Assembly: GCA_947359465.1 (NCBI GenBank)
Contig: OX375881.1
Coordinates: 74,051,914-74,115,913, forward strand
Direction of reading: 5' to 3'
DNA length: 64,000 bases
Origin: Metellina segmentata
Lineage: Eukaryota; Arthropoda; Arachnida; Araneae; Tetragnathidae
A model generated the notes under the pieces. It did no database searches and was not told the DNA's origin. It was given only the letters and a program-made list of their open reading frames with translations. Made by a program: the position numbers and the translations under genes. Positions 32,410-43,018 of this stretch are shown in pieces (position 1 is the first letter of the stretch; every line of letters starts with the position of its first letter).

Positions 32410-32640
32410 TAATTACGTACTGGTGACCCTCTTATAACACGGTCAAATTGTACCATGTTATAAGGAAACCGTGCTATACGAAACATAGGGGCCATACAAT
32501 TTTGTATATTTGGTACAGTGCTATAGGATAGTTCGTGTATAGAAACCGTGTTAAGTGAAACTTAGGAATTATATAAAAGTAGAGTTTGCGTTCCGTGTAA
32601 TAAGGAAACTAAAACCGTGTTATACGGAAAAAGTCAACAT
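32410..32640. mobile_element. pogo/Tigger-like terminal remnant with CCGTGTTATACGGAA repeats
   Basis: Within 230 bp a motif close to ACCGTGTTATACGGAA recurs at least four times in both orientations (near 32436, 32466, 32545, 32612). The left edge reads TACTGGTGACCCTCTTATAAC. This pattern is common at the ends of Tigger/pogo elements. No transposase is present, so the class is tentative. Confidence 0.35.
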
Positions 32641-32756
32641 ATTTATTTGTATTTCAAATAAAGTTACATAAGGGATCATTAAATAATACAAGTAAATTCA
32701 TATAAGTTTTAAAAACATTTTAACTACGTATTAAACCGTGTGGACGTGTAAAGGGC

Positions 32757-33478
32757 TCACACAAAATACAAACAGACAGATGAACAGACAAACAGACAGA
32801 CGGACGGACAGGACAGGACAGACAGGACTGAACAGACAACACAGAAAAAACAGACAGACTGAACAGACAAGACAAACAGACTGAGCAGACAACACAGACA
32901 GGACAGACAGACAGACAGACAACACAGACAAGACAAACAGACTGAACAGACAACACAGACATACTGAACAGACAGCGCATACAAGACAGACAGAATAGAT
33001 AGAACATACAGACAGAATAGCACAGAACGGATAGAACAAGACAGACCAGACAGACTGAACAGACAGACCAGACCAGACAGACCAGACCAGACCAGACAGA
33101 CCGAAAAGACAGACAAGACAAGACAGACAGACTGAACATACATGCATAACAGACAGACGAGACAAGACAGACAGACAGACGAGACAAGACAGACAGACAG
33201 AACAGACAAACATACCAGACAGACTGAACAAACAGACAGGACAGACAGACTAGAACAGGCCAGATTGACTGAACAGACAAACAAACAGAACATACAGAAC
33301 AGACAGACCAGACCAGACAGACAGACCAGACCAGACAGACAGATTGGACAGACAGAACAGACAAGACAGACAGAACAGAAAAGAACGGATAGAACAAGAT
33401 AGACCATACAGACAGACCATACATACATACCAGACAGACTGAACAGACAGACAGGAGAGACAAGACAGACTATGCGCG
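32757..33478. repeat. Imperfect (CAGA)n satellite, about 720 bp
   Basis: The + strand is made almost wholly of CAGA/CAGG units mixed into longer phrases such as ACAGACTGAACAGAC and GACCAGACCAGA. The + strand has very few T. The long ORFs on both strands here (SVCLSVCL-type) follow from the short period and are not genes. Confidence 0.97.
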
Positions 33479-34200
33479 AAAGAACGGAATTACTGGCGTG
33501 CATTGAATTGGTAGTAGTCGCTGCAATAAGTACTTATAATACATCGATGGTTAAAAAAATGATTATGATCGTGGAGTATGATATAGACAGCTAAAAGACG
33601 ATATTTTAGAATTAAATATTCCACAATATATTCGAAATTTGTACGAAAATCACGAAACTAACTTTTACCTGAAAAGATTTTCACGCCGAATGGGATAAAT
33701 TCTGCAATATTCGAGGAAGTAGTGAACGATAAACCACATTAAAATTGATCCACTGTTTCTAGATAATCTATATAAATAAGAATGGAGTGTTTGTTTGTAC
33801 ATTTAATATTTTCGACCCATTTCAAGTTTTCTATCAGTTTTGGACCCTTCTGATGCCGAAACCGCCTTTTTCTCGTTTGGTGTCTGTCTGTATGTTGTGC
33901 CCTATACACGTCCACGCGGTTTAAGATATTTTCATGGAAATTTGCATACAGTAAGTACTTATCTTCATTTAGTGAGTGGAATTGGTTGCTAAAATCTGTC
34001 TGTCCGTCTTTCTGTTCTATGCTCGATTTTGTGTTTGTGTGTTTGTGTAGGCATCACATGAATTGTATTCCAGATATTTGATTGCAGTGTATTTTATTTT
34101 GTATACATTATCTATTAGTTTAGTGAATGCAATATTAAACATTTCTTTATTGTTATATTTAGATTTGTTTCATGCTAAAACACCTGAGTAAGTGTACTTA

Positions 34201-36995
34201 TACTCTGTTTCACCTTAACTTGTCAGTATTGGGAAAGGCAGAAATGATGTTCATCCGCATGAAAAATAATTCCAACTTGATTTGGAATTTAAAATAAAGA
34301 AAATGCATATAAACGTGTAAAAATTGTCCTACAATGAAGGAGTGATTTTTGAACCTTTATAATCGGTTATTTATTTGTAAAAAGCATTTTTTTTTGACCG
34401 AAGCGAATGAATATATCCGAAACGAAATTCTAAACCGGTTTCCATGGTAACATTTCTGGCGAGCTAAATACGCTTTCCGGCCAAGTCTGCGCCATTTCGC
34501 TCTGCGTCTTTGCTAGCGTGTGTATTTACGTTCATATCTCTCTTGTGCTATTTTATTGGAGTGTGTTTGATACTCTGAACATGGCTGAAAAAGGAACGTC
34601 ACCATCCAAGCTGTATACGCCATCAAAGCAAGGAAAATCAATTGGTAGTGGAGCTCGCAGGAACATATTGAATGTTTATTCTAGACTTCGAGAAGAAAAC
34701 CATAGTGATTCCATTAACCAAATCGTCGGAAAGGTGTCTCAACTAACTGGTGTTTCCAAAAGAACTGTTTTTCGTTTGAAAAAAGAAAAGAAGACGACAA
34801 GTCCTTTGAGTACTCCAGGAAAAAAACGACCTTATGCCGTTGGAAAAAGAACAAGAATGATGAAATATGACAACTTTACTTTATCGTGCATCCGACGAAA
34901 AATTCATGATTGTTTTCGTCGAAATGAAATTCCTACATTGGACAAAGTTCTAAATGAAATTAACAATGATAAGGATATTTTTTCGACAAACATTAGCCGA
35001 AGTACACTGTACAGGATACTGAAAGATTTGGGATTTTCCTTTGAAAAGCGAAAAAGGCAGGCTATGCTTTTAGAAAGACACGACATAATTTTATGGCGAA
35101 GAAATTATTTACGAAAAATTAGAGAACTGAAGAATGAAAATGCTTCAATCTATTATTTAGATGAAACATGGGTGAATGAAGGACACTCACAAAGTCGAGT
35201 ATGGCAAGACAAAAACATCAAAAGCACCAATGAAGCTTCCTCTTCAAGTTTGACAACAGGCTTGGCTGCACCAAAAGGAAAAGGAAGAAGACTCATCATT
35301 ACCCATATCGGAAGTGATGAAGGATTTGTACCTGATGCGGCTGACATTTTTGTAGGAAAAAAATCCGGTGACTACCACGAAGAAATGGATGGTAACCATT
35401 TTGAGAAGTGGTTTGAAGATATCATGCCTAAATTGAAACGAAACAGCTTTGTAGTGATGGACAATGCCCCCTATCACTCGGTGAAGAAAGAAAAAATTCC
35501 GACGACATCTTGGAAAAAAAGTGCAATTCAAGAATGGCTATCGTTGAAAAACATTACGTGGAACCAGGACATGATCAAGATTGAACTGTTGAAAAAAGTT
35601 AGCGAAATCAAACATATGTTTGATAAATACAGAGTTGAAGAAATTGCCGAAAAATTTGGACATAAGGTTTTGAGACTTCCCCCGTATCACTGTGAGCTTA
35701 ATCCCATTGAAATGATATGGAGTCAAGTAAAAGGACACGTTGCCAGGGAAAACAAGACTTTTAAACTGAACGATGTGAAGGATTTAGTCATCCAAGGGAT
35801 TGAAAAGGTCTCTGTACAAAATTGGAAAAACTGCATAAACCATGTTACTGAAAAAGAGAAATACATGTGGGAAGTAGATGGACTTGTGGATGATATTTGG
35901 GAAAGTAAGAACTTGGTAATTTCTTTTAATAGTGAGTCTGATAGCGATTCGGAAATGTTAAGTGATGATGATGTGTAAATTCATGTGATGAATAAGTATA
36001 TTATAATGTAAATAGATTTGTTATGATGTTTGCTATGTTTTACATATATTGATGATGTATAAATGCATGTGATGAATAAGTAAAACGTAAATATAGTTTT
36101 CTCATTGTAACTACTATTCATGAAAGAGATTGGTTTCTTCTGTACACTTTCTTGTAAACTATTTTAAATTATTCATAAAATTAATAATTTACTACTAATC
36201 AACCCGACACCGTTCCGCGAGTTTCAGAATATGTTTCACACATATAAGGTTTATTTTTTTAACTCTAATTTTTAAAATGGTTTCATTTTTTTTATTATTG
36301 TATGTGTATTCACTATATTTGTATTTTTTATATTCTATTTATTTATTGTGAATGTATTTTATATCCTCTATGTTATATGTATTTTTATTTGTTATTTACT
36401 TTCTTTAATATCAGAATAAATTTGATTTAATTTGGAGACTATATTTTGCTGTTAAGAAAAACACATATTTTAGCAGACGACGCACTCTCCCCTACCTTGT
36501 CCAACCAAATGTAAGACCAAAGGAGTAATTAAATTAGATTAATTTCCTTTAATAAAATTATTAAAATTGAAAAAAGAAGTATTAATCAAGGTGTTTAGCT
36601 TTCAGGTAAGTAAATTCAAAAAATGAATTTTATGGTTCATCACATCTTTAAATAGACTGTTTTTTTAAACAACATTTATTGTAAAAAAATTTTAAATATA
36701 TATATTTTTAAATAACTAAAAATAATACTCATTTAGAAAAATCAAAACGCATTTATATTAACATAGAGTAGCTTTTTGTTTAATTAACAAATGTAATGCA
36801 AGAGCCATTAGAAATTAAAGATCTGTGAAACGTATAGAATTTCCACGTGCATTTTATCTCTCCTTGCCAAAAAGGGCGAATTTCCTCGCTTATAGCTGAC
36901 TTCTTCTGACATTGTAACCCTAGTTTCTACGACAACGGCTGTGATGCGGTCAACGTAGCCTTTACTCTACTGACAAGTTAAGGTGAAACAGAGTA
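34201..36995 (+). mobile_element. Intact IS630/Tc1/mariner-type element with DD82E transposase
   Basis: Both ends carry the same 28-bp inverted repeat (TACTCTGTTTCACCTTAACT and onward), identical 28/28 between 34201-34228 and 36968-36995. The element is flanked by TA at 34199-34200 and 36996-36997. At 2,795 bp it is longer than ordinary Tc1 or mariner. It sits inside Helitron copy A; Helitron copy B has the empty site (CTTAAGTC near 50574). Identical TIRs plus an intact ORF suggest recent and possibly autonomous activity. Confidence 0.95.
34581..35978 (+). CDS. IS630/Tc1/mariner transposase, DD82E type, 465 aa
   Basis: ATG at 34581 (MAEKGTSPSK) is the first in the frame; the frame is open upstream to 34518, but only through a GTG with hydrophobic non-family sequence. 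Domains in order: helix-turn-helix of about residues 28-70 (INQIVGKVSQLTGVSKRTVFRL); a second winged region around 95-160 (LDKVLNEIN, then RSTLYRILKDLGF); and a DDE_3 catalytic core. Catalytic residues are D194 (YYLDETWVNEG), D294 (VVMDNAPYHS) and E377 (LNPIEMIW), with 82 residues between the second Asp and the Glu. The insertion before LPPYH explains the wide spacing. DD82E is the spacing described for the 'Sailor' group of this superfamily, but membership needs a tree. The C-terminus is acidic and Ser-rich. No stop or frameshift. Confidence 0.93.
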   Translation: MAEKGTSPSKLYTPSKQGKSIGSGARRNILNVYSRLREENHSDSINQIVGKVSQLTGVSKRTVFRLKKEKKTTSPLSTPGKKRPYAVGKRTRMMKYDNFTLSCIRRKIHDCFRRNEIPTLDKVLNEINNDKDIFSTNISRSTLYRILKDLGFSFEKRKRQAMLLERHDIILWRRNYLRKIRELKNENASIYYLDETWVNEGHSQSRVWQDKNIKSTNEASSSSLTTGLAAPKGKGRRLIITHIGSDEGFVPDAADIFVGKKSGDYHEEMDGNHFEKWFEDIMPKLKRNSFVVMDNAPYHSVKKEKIPTTSWKKSAIQEWLSLKNITWNQDMIKIELLKKVSEIKHMFDKYRVEEIAEKFGHKVLRLPPYHCELNPIEMIWSQVKGHVARENKTFKLNDVKDLVIQGIEKVSVQNWKNCINHVTEKEKYMWEVDGLVDDIWESKNLVISFNSESDSDSEMLSDDDV

Positions 36996-37560
36996 TAGAT
37001 CAACCATAATTTGGTAGTTTCGAAAAAATTGGAATGTCTATTGAATATTACGATTACTTCTATTGCTTTACCAGTACTGCTGAAAAAGTAATTATTCTTC
37101 AAAAAATTATATTTTTTAATGGAACTTCAGCTCTGATACTTCATTTATTTCGAGACTTATTTTTGTTCTTTGCGCAATGAAAACGATTTCCGAATATTTG
37201 GGACAAATGATATTTTTCAACGAACGGGAATGAACAAGATCGTGCGCGAGCAGTGATATTTTCTGTTTCTTTCGCTCTGAATTAATTTCACATTTCTAAA
37301 TTTTGTGCACTTTTAGTTATAACTTGTGGCAACTTTGCGTGACCAAGAGATAAAAATGAATCACAAATTAATATCTTTAGAACAATTTTTCCGACATCTT
37401 TTATTCTGTTCTATTTCACTGTTTTCTGTTTTAAATATTTATTATTTTAATTAATGTGTTTTCCTTCTCATCACACGCAACAGCACCACAAAGTATTAGA
37501 CTTAAAAATATTAGGTAAGTCAGTATAAATTTTCAGTAAATTTTAAGTGTAGTTATGCCA

Positions 37561-37671
37561 TTATTGAAAGAATAATGCCGTTATTTAAAGAATAATGCCG
37601 TTATTTAAAGAATAATGCCGTTATTTAAAGAATAATGCCGTTATTTAAAGAATAATGCCGTTATTGAAGGA
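37561..37671. repeat. 20-bp minisatellite inside Helitron copy A
   Basis: TTATTTAAAGAATAATGCCG is repeated in tandem about 5.5 times. Helitron copy B has a diverged five-copy version at 51141-51240. Confidence 0.95.
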
Positions 37672-38240
37672 ATGATAATGTTTAAAAATCCGAACTAGAA
37701 CTTTTCCAACATTAAATAATTCATTGTAATAATGACAGGAGAAGATTGCAAAATTTTACAATGTCGCATACCGGAAGCAAGAGTGCCACAAGTAAAAAAA
37801 TATTGTTTTGTTGACTATGAGTGCGAGAGCACTCGCCGTAAATCGTAATTTTAATTAATTGAGTTGAACATGAAACGAACTTAAGAAAGGGAATTCCAAA
37901 TCCCCCTCAAAATCGTCTTTTATAGTTGTAACCTTAGTATCACCTTTCGTCATTTTGTAGCTTTGTCATACAGCAATTGTGCGATGTATGTGAAATGTAT
38001 TACATGAATGGATATGCATGTGTAGGATTTGTGTCCAAAGTAAGTCGTAGAAAATATAAAGATGGCGAAAGGTGTTAAAATAAATTTTTATTCTACAAAA
38101 AACGTAAGTCATTATATATTTTGATTATCTCTTCAATCTAAACCAATTCAAACCGAGTAAGGTCGGGTATTTTGCTAGTTTATATATAAGAATTTAAATG
38201 ACATGAGTAATTTAAATATTTGTCTATACTCTCTCTCGCG

Positions 38241-38262
38241 TATATATATATATATATATATA
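38241..38262. repeat. (TA)11 microsatellite
   Basis: Perfect TA dinucleotide run just outside the 3' end of a - strand Helitron. Confidence 0.9.
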
Positions 38263-38275
38263 ATTTTTTTATACA

Positions 38276-38560
38276 CTAGGGGGCTCGCACCCTGCTCGCT
38301 TACGCTCGCCAACCCCCGGGGATCGCTACGCAATACCATTTGGTTTCATCGCAAACCAATACTCCTTTTGCAGAGTTAATATCCTGCGACGGCGAAACTA
38401 TCTTAATAATTCGTATAATCCTGATTTGACTCCGGTCCATGACGTCACAGCAAGGGCTTCGCCCCCTGATCGCTAACGCTCGCCAACCCCCGGTGATGGC
38501 TACGCCATCCTGTTTGGTTTGCTTCGTAAACCAAGACTCCTTTCGCAAGTGATTTCCCTT
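38276..38560 (-). mobile_element. Helitron 3' end (second family)
   Basis: On the - strand the sequence runs CCGGGGGTTGGCGAGCGTAA, then GCGAGCAGGG and GAGCCCCCTAG followed by T. This is nearly the same terminus as the Helitron at 52660-53312. The GGGGGTTGGCGAGCGTTA motif appears a second time at about 38465-38500, so two 3' ends may be stacked. The 5' end was not located. Confidence 0.75.
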
Positions 38561-38579
38561 TTTTTTACTTTAACATTTA

Positions 38580-39606
38580 ATGAAACCCTAAAATAATAAT
38601 AGCCGCATCAGTAAAAAACCTTCTCCATCTTGTTACCTGTACAATTTTAAATAAACCGTGTTAATCTCGTAATTTTCTGATTTGCACTTTCTCGGTAAAC
38701 CGTCTGAGAACAGAGTGAAGAAAGTGAGCCTTTTTTCCTTGGAAAATAAAAAAAAATAGTTTCTATGGTAATTGTTTCTACGATAAATTATCTGGCAAAC
38801 CCGTTAATCAGAAAATGTAACCTTCATTTCCGTGAATAACAATAAATCTAAAAACATACGAAATTTGTCTGACAAACTTTTGACTGCATCGAATTTACAG
38901 GTATTTATGAACCAATTCGAAAAATAATTTTACCGTAAGAAAGAGTGCATGCTAAGCTTTCAAGTGGTACTTTCAAATTTTAAAACTTTTAGTATTATTA
39001 TAACAGTTTTACAAGACAGATTGAACAGACAGATGTAATCGTATTGGAAATTACTATCTAAAAGTTCCAAAAATTGTATTACCAACTTTTAATTTCATCG
39101 ACTTTATTTATTAATCAAATTTTAAAAACTGTACCATTAGAAGAGTACAGTCTAAGGTATTCAGTGATGTTTTCAAATTTAAAAACTAATAGTAATAAGA
39201 TATAGATAAAAAATAAGATATAGATAATAGATTAAAAAAAAATAACGAAAATGTCCCGATTTTCCCGAATTTCAAGAAAATATTATTAGGAACCAAATTG
39301 AAATTTCTAAAAAAACTCGACGAGCTGCAAAAACTCACGTTTATACGTACCCTAAAAAAGTCACGACTGAAGACTGAAAATTTATACCGCTTTTGCTCAC
39401 TCGAGTTAGAAATTTCGCTTTTCAATTTTGACACTTAAACCCTGAACTAATAGCCGCAAAAATCTTCAAAATTATCCAGGGAACACGATGAAGAACACAC
39501 CATGTTAATTTCGTAATTTTCTGATCCGTACTTCTCGGGAAACCGTCTAAGAATCGAGCTAAACAACACAGTTTTCAATCCTGCGACATCGGCGGCGGTA
39601 ACTTTT
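38580..39606. repeat. Dispersed repeat 'R', copy at 39110-39606 and an older partial copy
   Basis: 39110-39606 matches the reverse complement of 45226-45760 in order: AAAGAGTACA..CTAAGGTAT, AATGTCCCGA, AAAACTCGACGAGCTGCAAA, CTGAAGACTGAAAATTT, GGAAACCGTCTAAGAATCGA, and CAATCCTGC followed by GGCGGTAAC. Part of the same order appears in 38590-38960 (AATAGCCGCATC, then CTCGGTAAACCGTCTGAGAA). No ORF and no clear TIRs. The inner end of the repeat borders a T-run. Confidence 0.8.
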
Positions 39607-39608
39607 TT

Positions 39609-40367
<759 letters not shown>

Positions 40368-40477
40368 TGTCTCCAAATGCTACTATCACAGGCTCACGTC
40401 GTGTTACAATATTCCAAAATTATGTCTCCAAATGCTAATAGCACAGTCTCACGACGTGTTACAATATTCCAAAATTA
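40368..40477. repeat. Tandem duplication, 2 x 55 bp
   Basis: TGTCTCCAAATGCTA through ATTCCAAAATTA occurs twice in tandem (40368-40422 and 40423-40477) with four or so differences. Confidence 0.9.
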
Positions 40478-41190
40478 TTCATATTTGGTGATGGATAAAT
40501 CAAAACTATGGCCATTGGCGATGGTACAGTGTCGTCCTTGATTTTAAATAATTTCTTTTGTCAACAATAAGCAAATTATACAAGATGAAATTAGCTTTTT
40601 ATTTTTTTATTTCGTTAGCATATTTGAAGTTTATCCAACAGCAGAGATGCTGGATTTCCTTCTATTGCTACAGAAAATTGAGTTGTTTAAAGAAAGTGGC
40701 ATTGAGAGAAATTGAGAACTGTCATAGCAATTTTTTAAGATAAATAACACGACTATGGAGTAAAGAATAATTTCCTTACCATTCCATCAGCAGGATGCAA
40801 TCTTTCCTCTTAACATTGGATAAAACTGAAACTTAGATATAATTTTTCTTCCTTTAGATTTTCCTTAGATTTATTAAATAATCTTTCCATATTTTTATAA
40901 TGAAAACTCGTCACTGGTGTGTCTTTAACTTTCGCTGTCTCACGTGCTCATACATATGAAACTGATTAGGAATGTGTTCTGAACATAGATTTCGAGTTGT
41001 TATGAGAGGATTTTGAGTAAAGCTAAAAGCAGAAGGATCTAGATGTAAAGTTGCTTGTTTACACAAAATGTGATTTGAGCTTATCCTTTCTAATTTAGCC
41101 AATCATCGTCAAGACAGCTATTAATTAAATTAAATCCTCAACTGAAATATTTTCTTCCGTTGTGTGATTTCGTTTACACTAAAATTACCT
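40478..41190. other. Unannotated AT-rich stretch
   Basis: No feature recognised; the small ORFs here have no domain. Confidence 0.5.
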
Positions 41191-41194
41191 CGTC

Positions 41195-41415
41195 ATTACA
41201 CACCTCATCATTTTAAACCATGGTTAGATGACGAGGTAAACTCCTGGGCCAGCATATCACTCTCCAAACTTCAACACCACAACAACGTGAGGATATTTGA
41301 AGCCACGACAGATTTAACGTGCACCAGCCCCCGTGTACATGACAATCTTTGGTTAAATGGAGCTTCAAACTCGGCAACCCTCCAATTGCTAATCTGTTAG
41401 CAACCGGAGGGTTAA
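41195..41415 (-). mobile_element. tRNA-derived SINE
   Basis: The - strand reads AACCCTCCGGTTGCTAACAG, then GAGTTTGAAGCTCC (B-box-like), and later CACGTTGTTGTGG and GGAGAGTGATATGCTGGCCC, the shared SINE body. It is flush with a second GC-rich repeat at 41416. Confidence 0.65.
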
Positions 41416-41819
41416 CTAGTTTGCGACCTCTGCGGAGCCTGCAATTCTGATGATTGTGGGATCGACGCTTCGACCTGGCTAAAGACCGTCGTGTTCACTA
41501 ATGGTGACTGGGGCACGTTAAATAGGTCGTGGTCACAAAGTCCCCCATGTTCCCATACCAAATCAATACCTCTGGGGGTACCTGATCAGGGGGTTATCGG
41601 CCTCTGATTGGGATCTAAATTACGATATGTGTGATTGAATGGATGTATGAAAGGGGCCTTCCTGTAAAACGGATGTGTCATGTATGTCGAACAAAGTCGG
41701 ACTTCCTCCCAATGGGGCTCAATAACATGGAAGGCGCACCCCCTCGCCTCTTGCCGTCTTCGACGGGCCTGGCACTCCTCTGGTCTGCCAGTGTAGGCAT
41801 GAGAAACAACAACAACTAG
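41416..41819 (+). mobile_element. GC-rich retroposon-like repeat with an (AAC)n tail
   Basis: About 400 bp, clearly richer in G and C than its flanks. It ends GAGAAACAACAACAAC, as SINE tails do. No ORF longer than 62 codons and no recognised RNA head. It abuts the SINE at 41195-41415, so it may be a later or composite insertion. Confidence 0.45.
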
Positions 41820-42181
41820 TTTTCGAAGTTATGAGCAATAGACCGTCTATAGATATTTTAGCCAATAGATGTGTCTATTCAACTATTATTTGGGTTGTAG
41901 TTTACACGCAACAAAATATACTACTTGAAAATCTCCAGAATGTTATGTATTATTCCACCATGCTACTAGTTGCTTTTCTTGCATGATTTAGAATAATATG
42001 TTTTAAATTTTGACCAATAGACCTTCTAAAGAATTTTAAACGGATAAATGTGTCTATTTAACTGTTATTTATGTTGTAAGGGAAAAGCAACAGCATACTA
42101 CTCTAAAATCTCACTACGCTCAGAATGTCAATTTTTTTTCTTTTCTTCTTCAAGTGACTGATTTCTCAGTTCATATAATCG
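41820..42181. other. Left flank of the gypsy insertion
   Basis: Contains a diverged duplication: ATAGACCGTCTATAGATATTT and TAGATGTGTCTATTCAACT near 41843-41885 recur as ATAGACCTTCTAAAGAATTTT and TAAATGTGTCTATTTAACT near 42020-42064. No gene seen. Confidence 0.55.
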
Positions 42182-42185
42182 GGCT

Positions 42186-42463
42186 TATAGGTACTGATTT
42201 CTCAGTTCAAGATGATTCTAAGAAATTTTATAGTTCCAGGATATTTACATTGGGAACCATCGCTAATTCTATCTCTTTGAATCAGACAAATAAGCAGAAC
42301 AACAACCTTCCTCTTTACAAGAATTTATTTTTATTTTCTAATTCGTGTTGCCAGGTTTTAATGTCAAGCTTTTTAAAAAAGGAAGATTATACTCAGCATT
42401 TATAGATGCTACACACGTTGAACCCAGCAAACACAGATGCTTCCAAGATACATAGATGCTACA
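42186..42463 (-). repeat. gypsy 3' LTR (278 bp)
   Basis: Same sequence as the LTR at 46534-46780 with substitutions and about 30 extra bases near its right end (a duplicated GATGCTACA segment). The GGCT duplication precedes it at 42182-42185. Confidence 0.9.
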
Positions 42464-42659
42464 TGACTCTCTTCCAGTAACTAAGTTACGATAAAGAAGA
42501 GAGGATCTTGAATATGAGCAATTTACAGTTATATACAAATACTAAAGTAGCTAAAGAAATTTTTATTTTACAATAATCCAAATATCTTTTTAAAAGCGTC
42601 TTTAAGTATAAAAATAATGACAATCTATGTATATAAATATATAAGATATAATATTGATA

Positions 42660-43018
42660 AAAAATAATAATATATAATTTAAGTTAAGAATAATTTGTAC
42701 ATTCAGTCTCTAAAACGAACAGGGCGTTGAACCGTTCTTCCCACATGAGAAAATCTTTGTTCTAAAGGTTTATCTTTGGTAACGTCTGGTGTATTAGATT
42801 GCACTGGTACTGGTGGTTCTGGATGCTTTTCATCGGCGGTAAAATGTACGTAGGTTTAAACTGATCAATGGAAATGTTAACTACTTTAACCTTTTATGCA
42901 GACCAGGAAGTATTTTTCACAATCACTTTGAAAGGTCCCTCATATGCAGGCTCAAATAGTTTCTTGACTCTGTCTGTTCTTATGAAAACATGAGAGCACG
43001 TTTTTAGATCCTTCTGTA
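42660..43018 (-). pseudogene. gypsy integrase C-terminal segment
   Basis: The - strand reads LKTCSHVFIRTDRVKKLFEP, then AYEGPFKV, the characteristic C-terminal region of gypsy integrases, followed by degenerate sequence up to the LTR. The Tc1 insertion separates it from the rest of the integrase. Confidence 0.85.

Larger units (their letters stand above)
33767..38178 (+). mobile_element. Non-autonomous Helitron, copy A, interrupted by a DD82E transposon
   Basis: It starts TCTATATAAATAAGAATGGA after an A and ends ...ACCGAGTAAGGTCGGG, then TATTTTGCTAG, before a T. This is the A|TC...CTRR|T structure of Helitrons, with a GC-rich hairpin-like segment near the 3' end. The transposon 34201-36995 splits it; without that insert it is about 1,615 bp. 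A second copy at 50133-54763 gives the same uninterrupted length and order. It encodes no Rep or helicase, so it would need another copy's enzyme. Confidence 0.88.

Noticed and set aside
32720..33503. Three long - strand ORFs (166-248 aa) and one + strand ORF
   Set aside because: They are translations of the CAGA satellite (SVCLSVCL-type cycles) and stay open only because of the short repeat period.
34518..34580. N-terminal extension of the DD82E transposase from a GTG
   Set aside because: Hydrophobic, not family-like; the first ATG at 34581 gives a normal transposase start.
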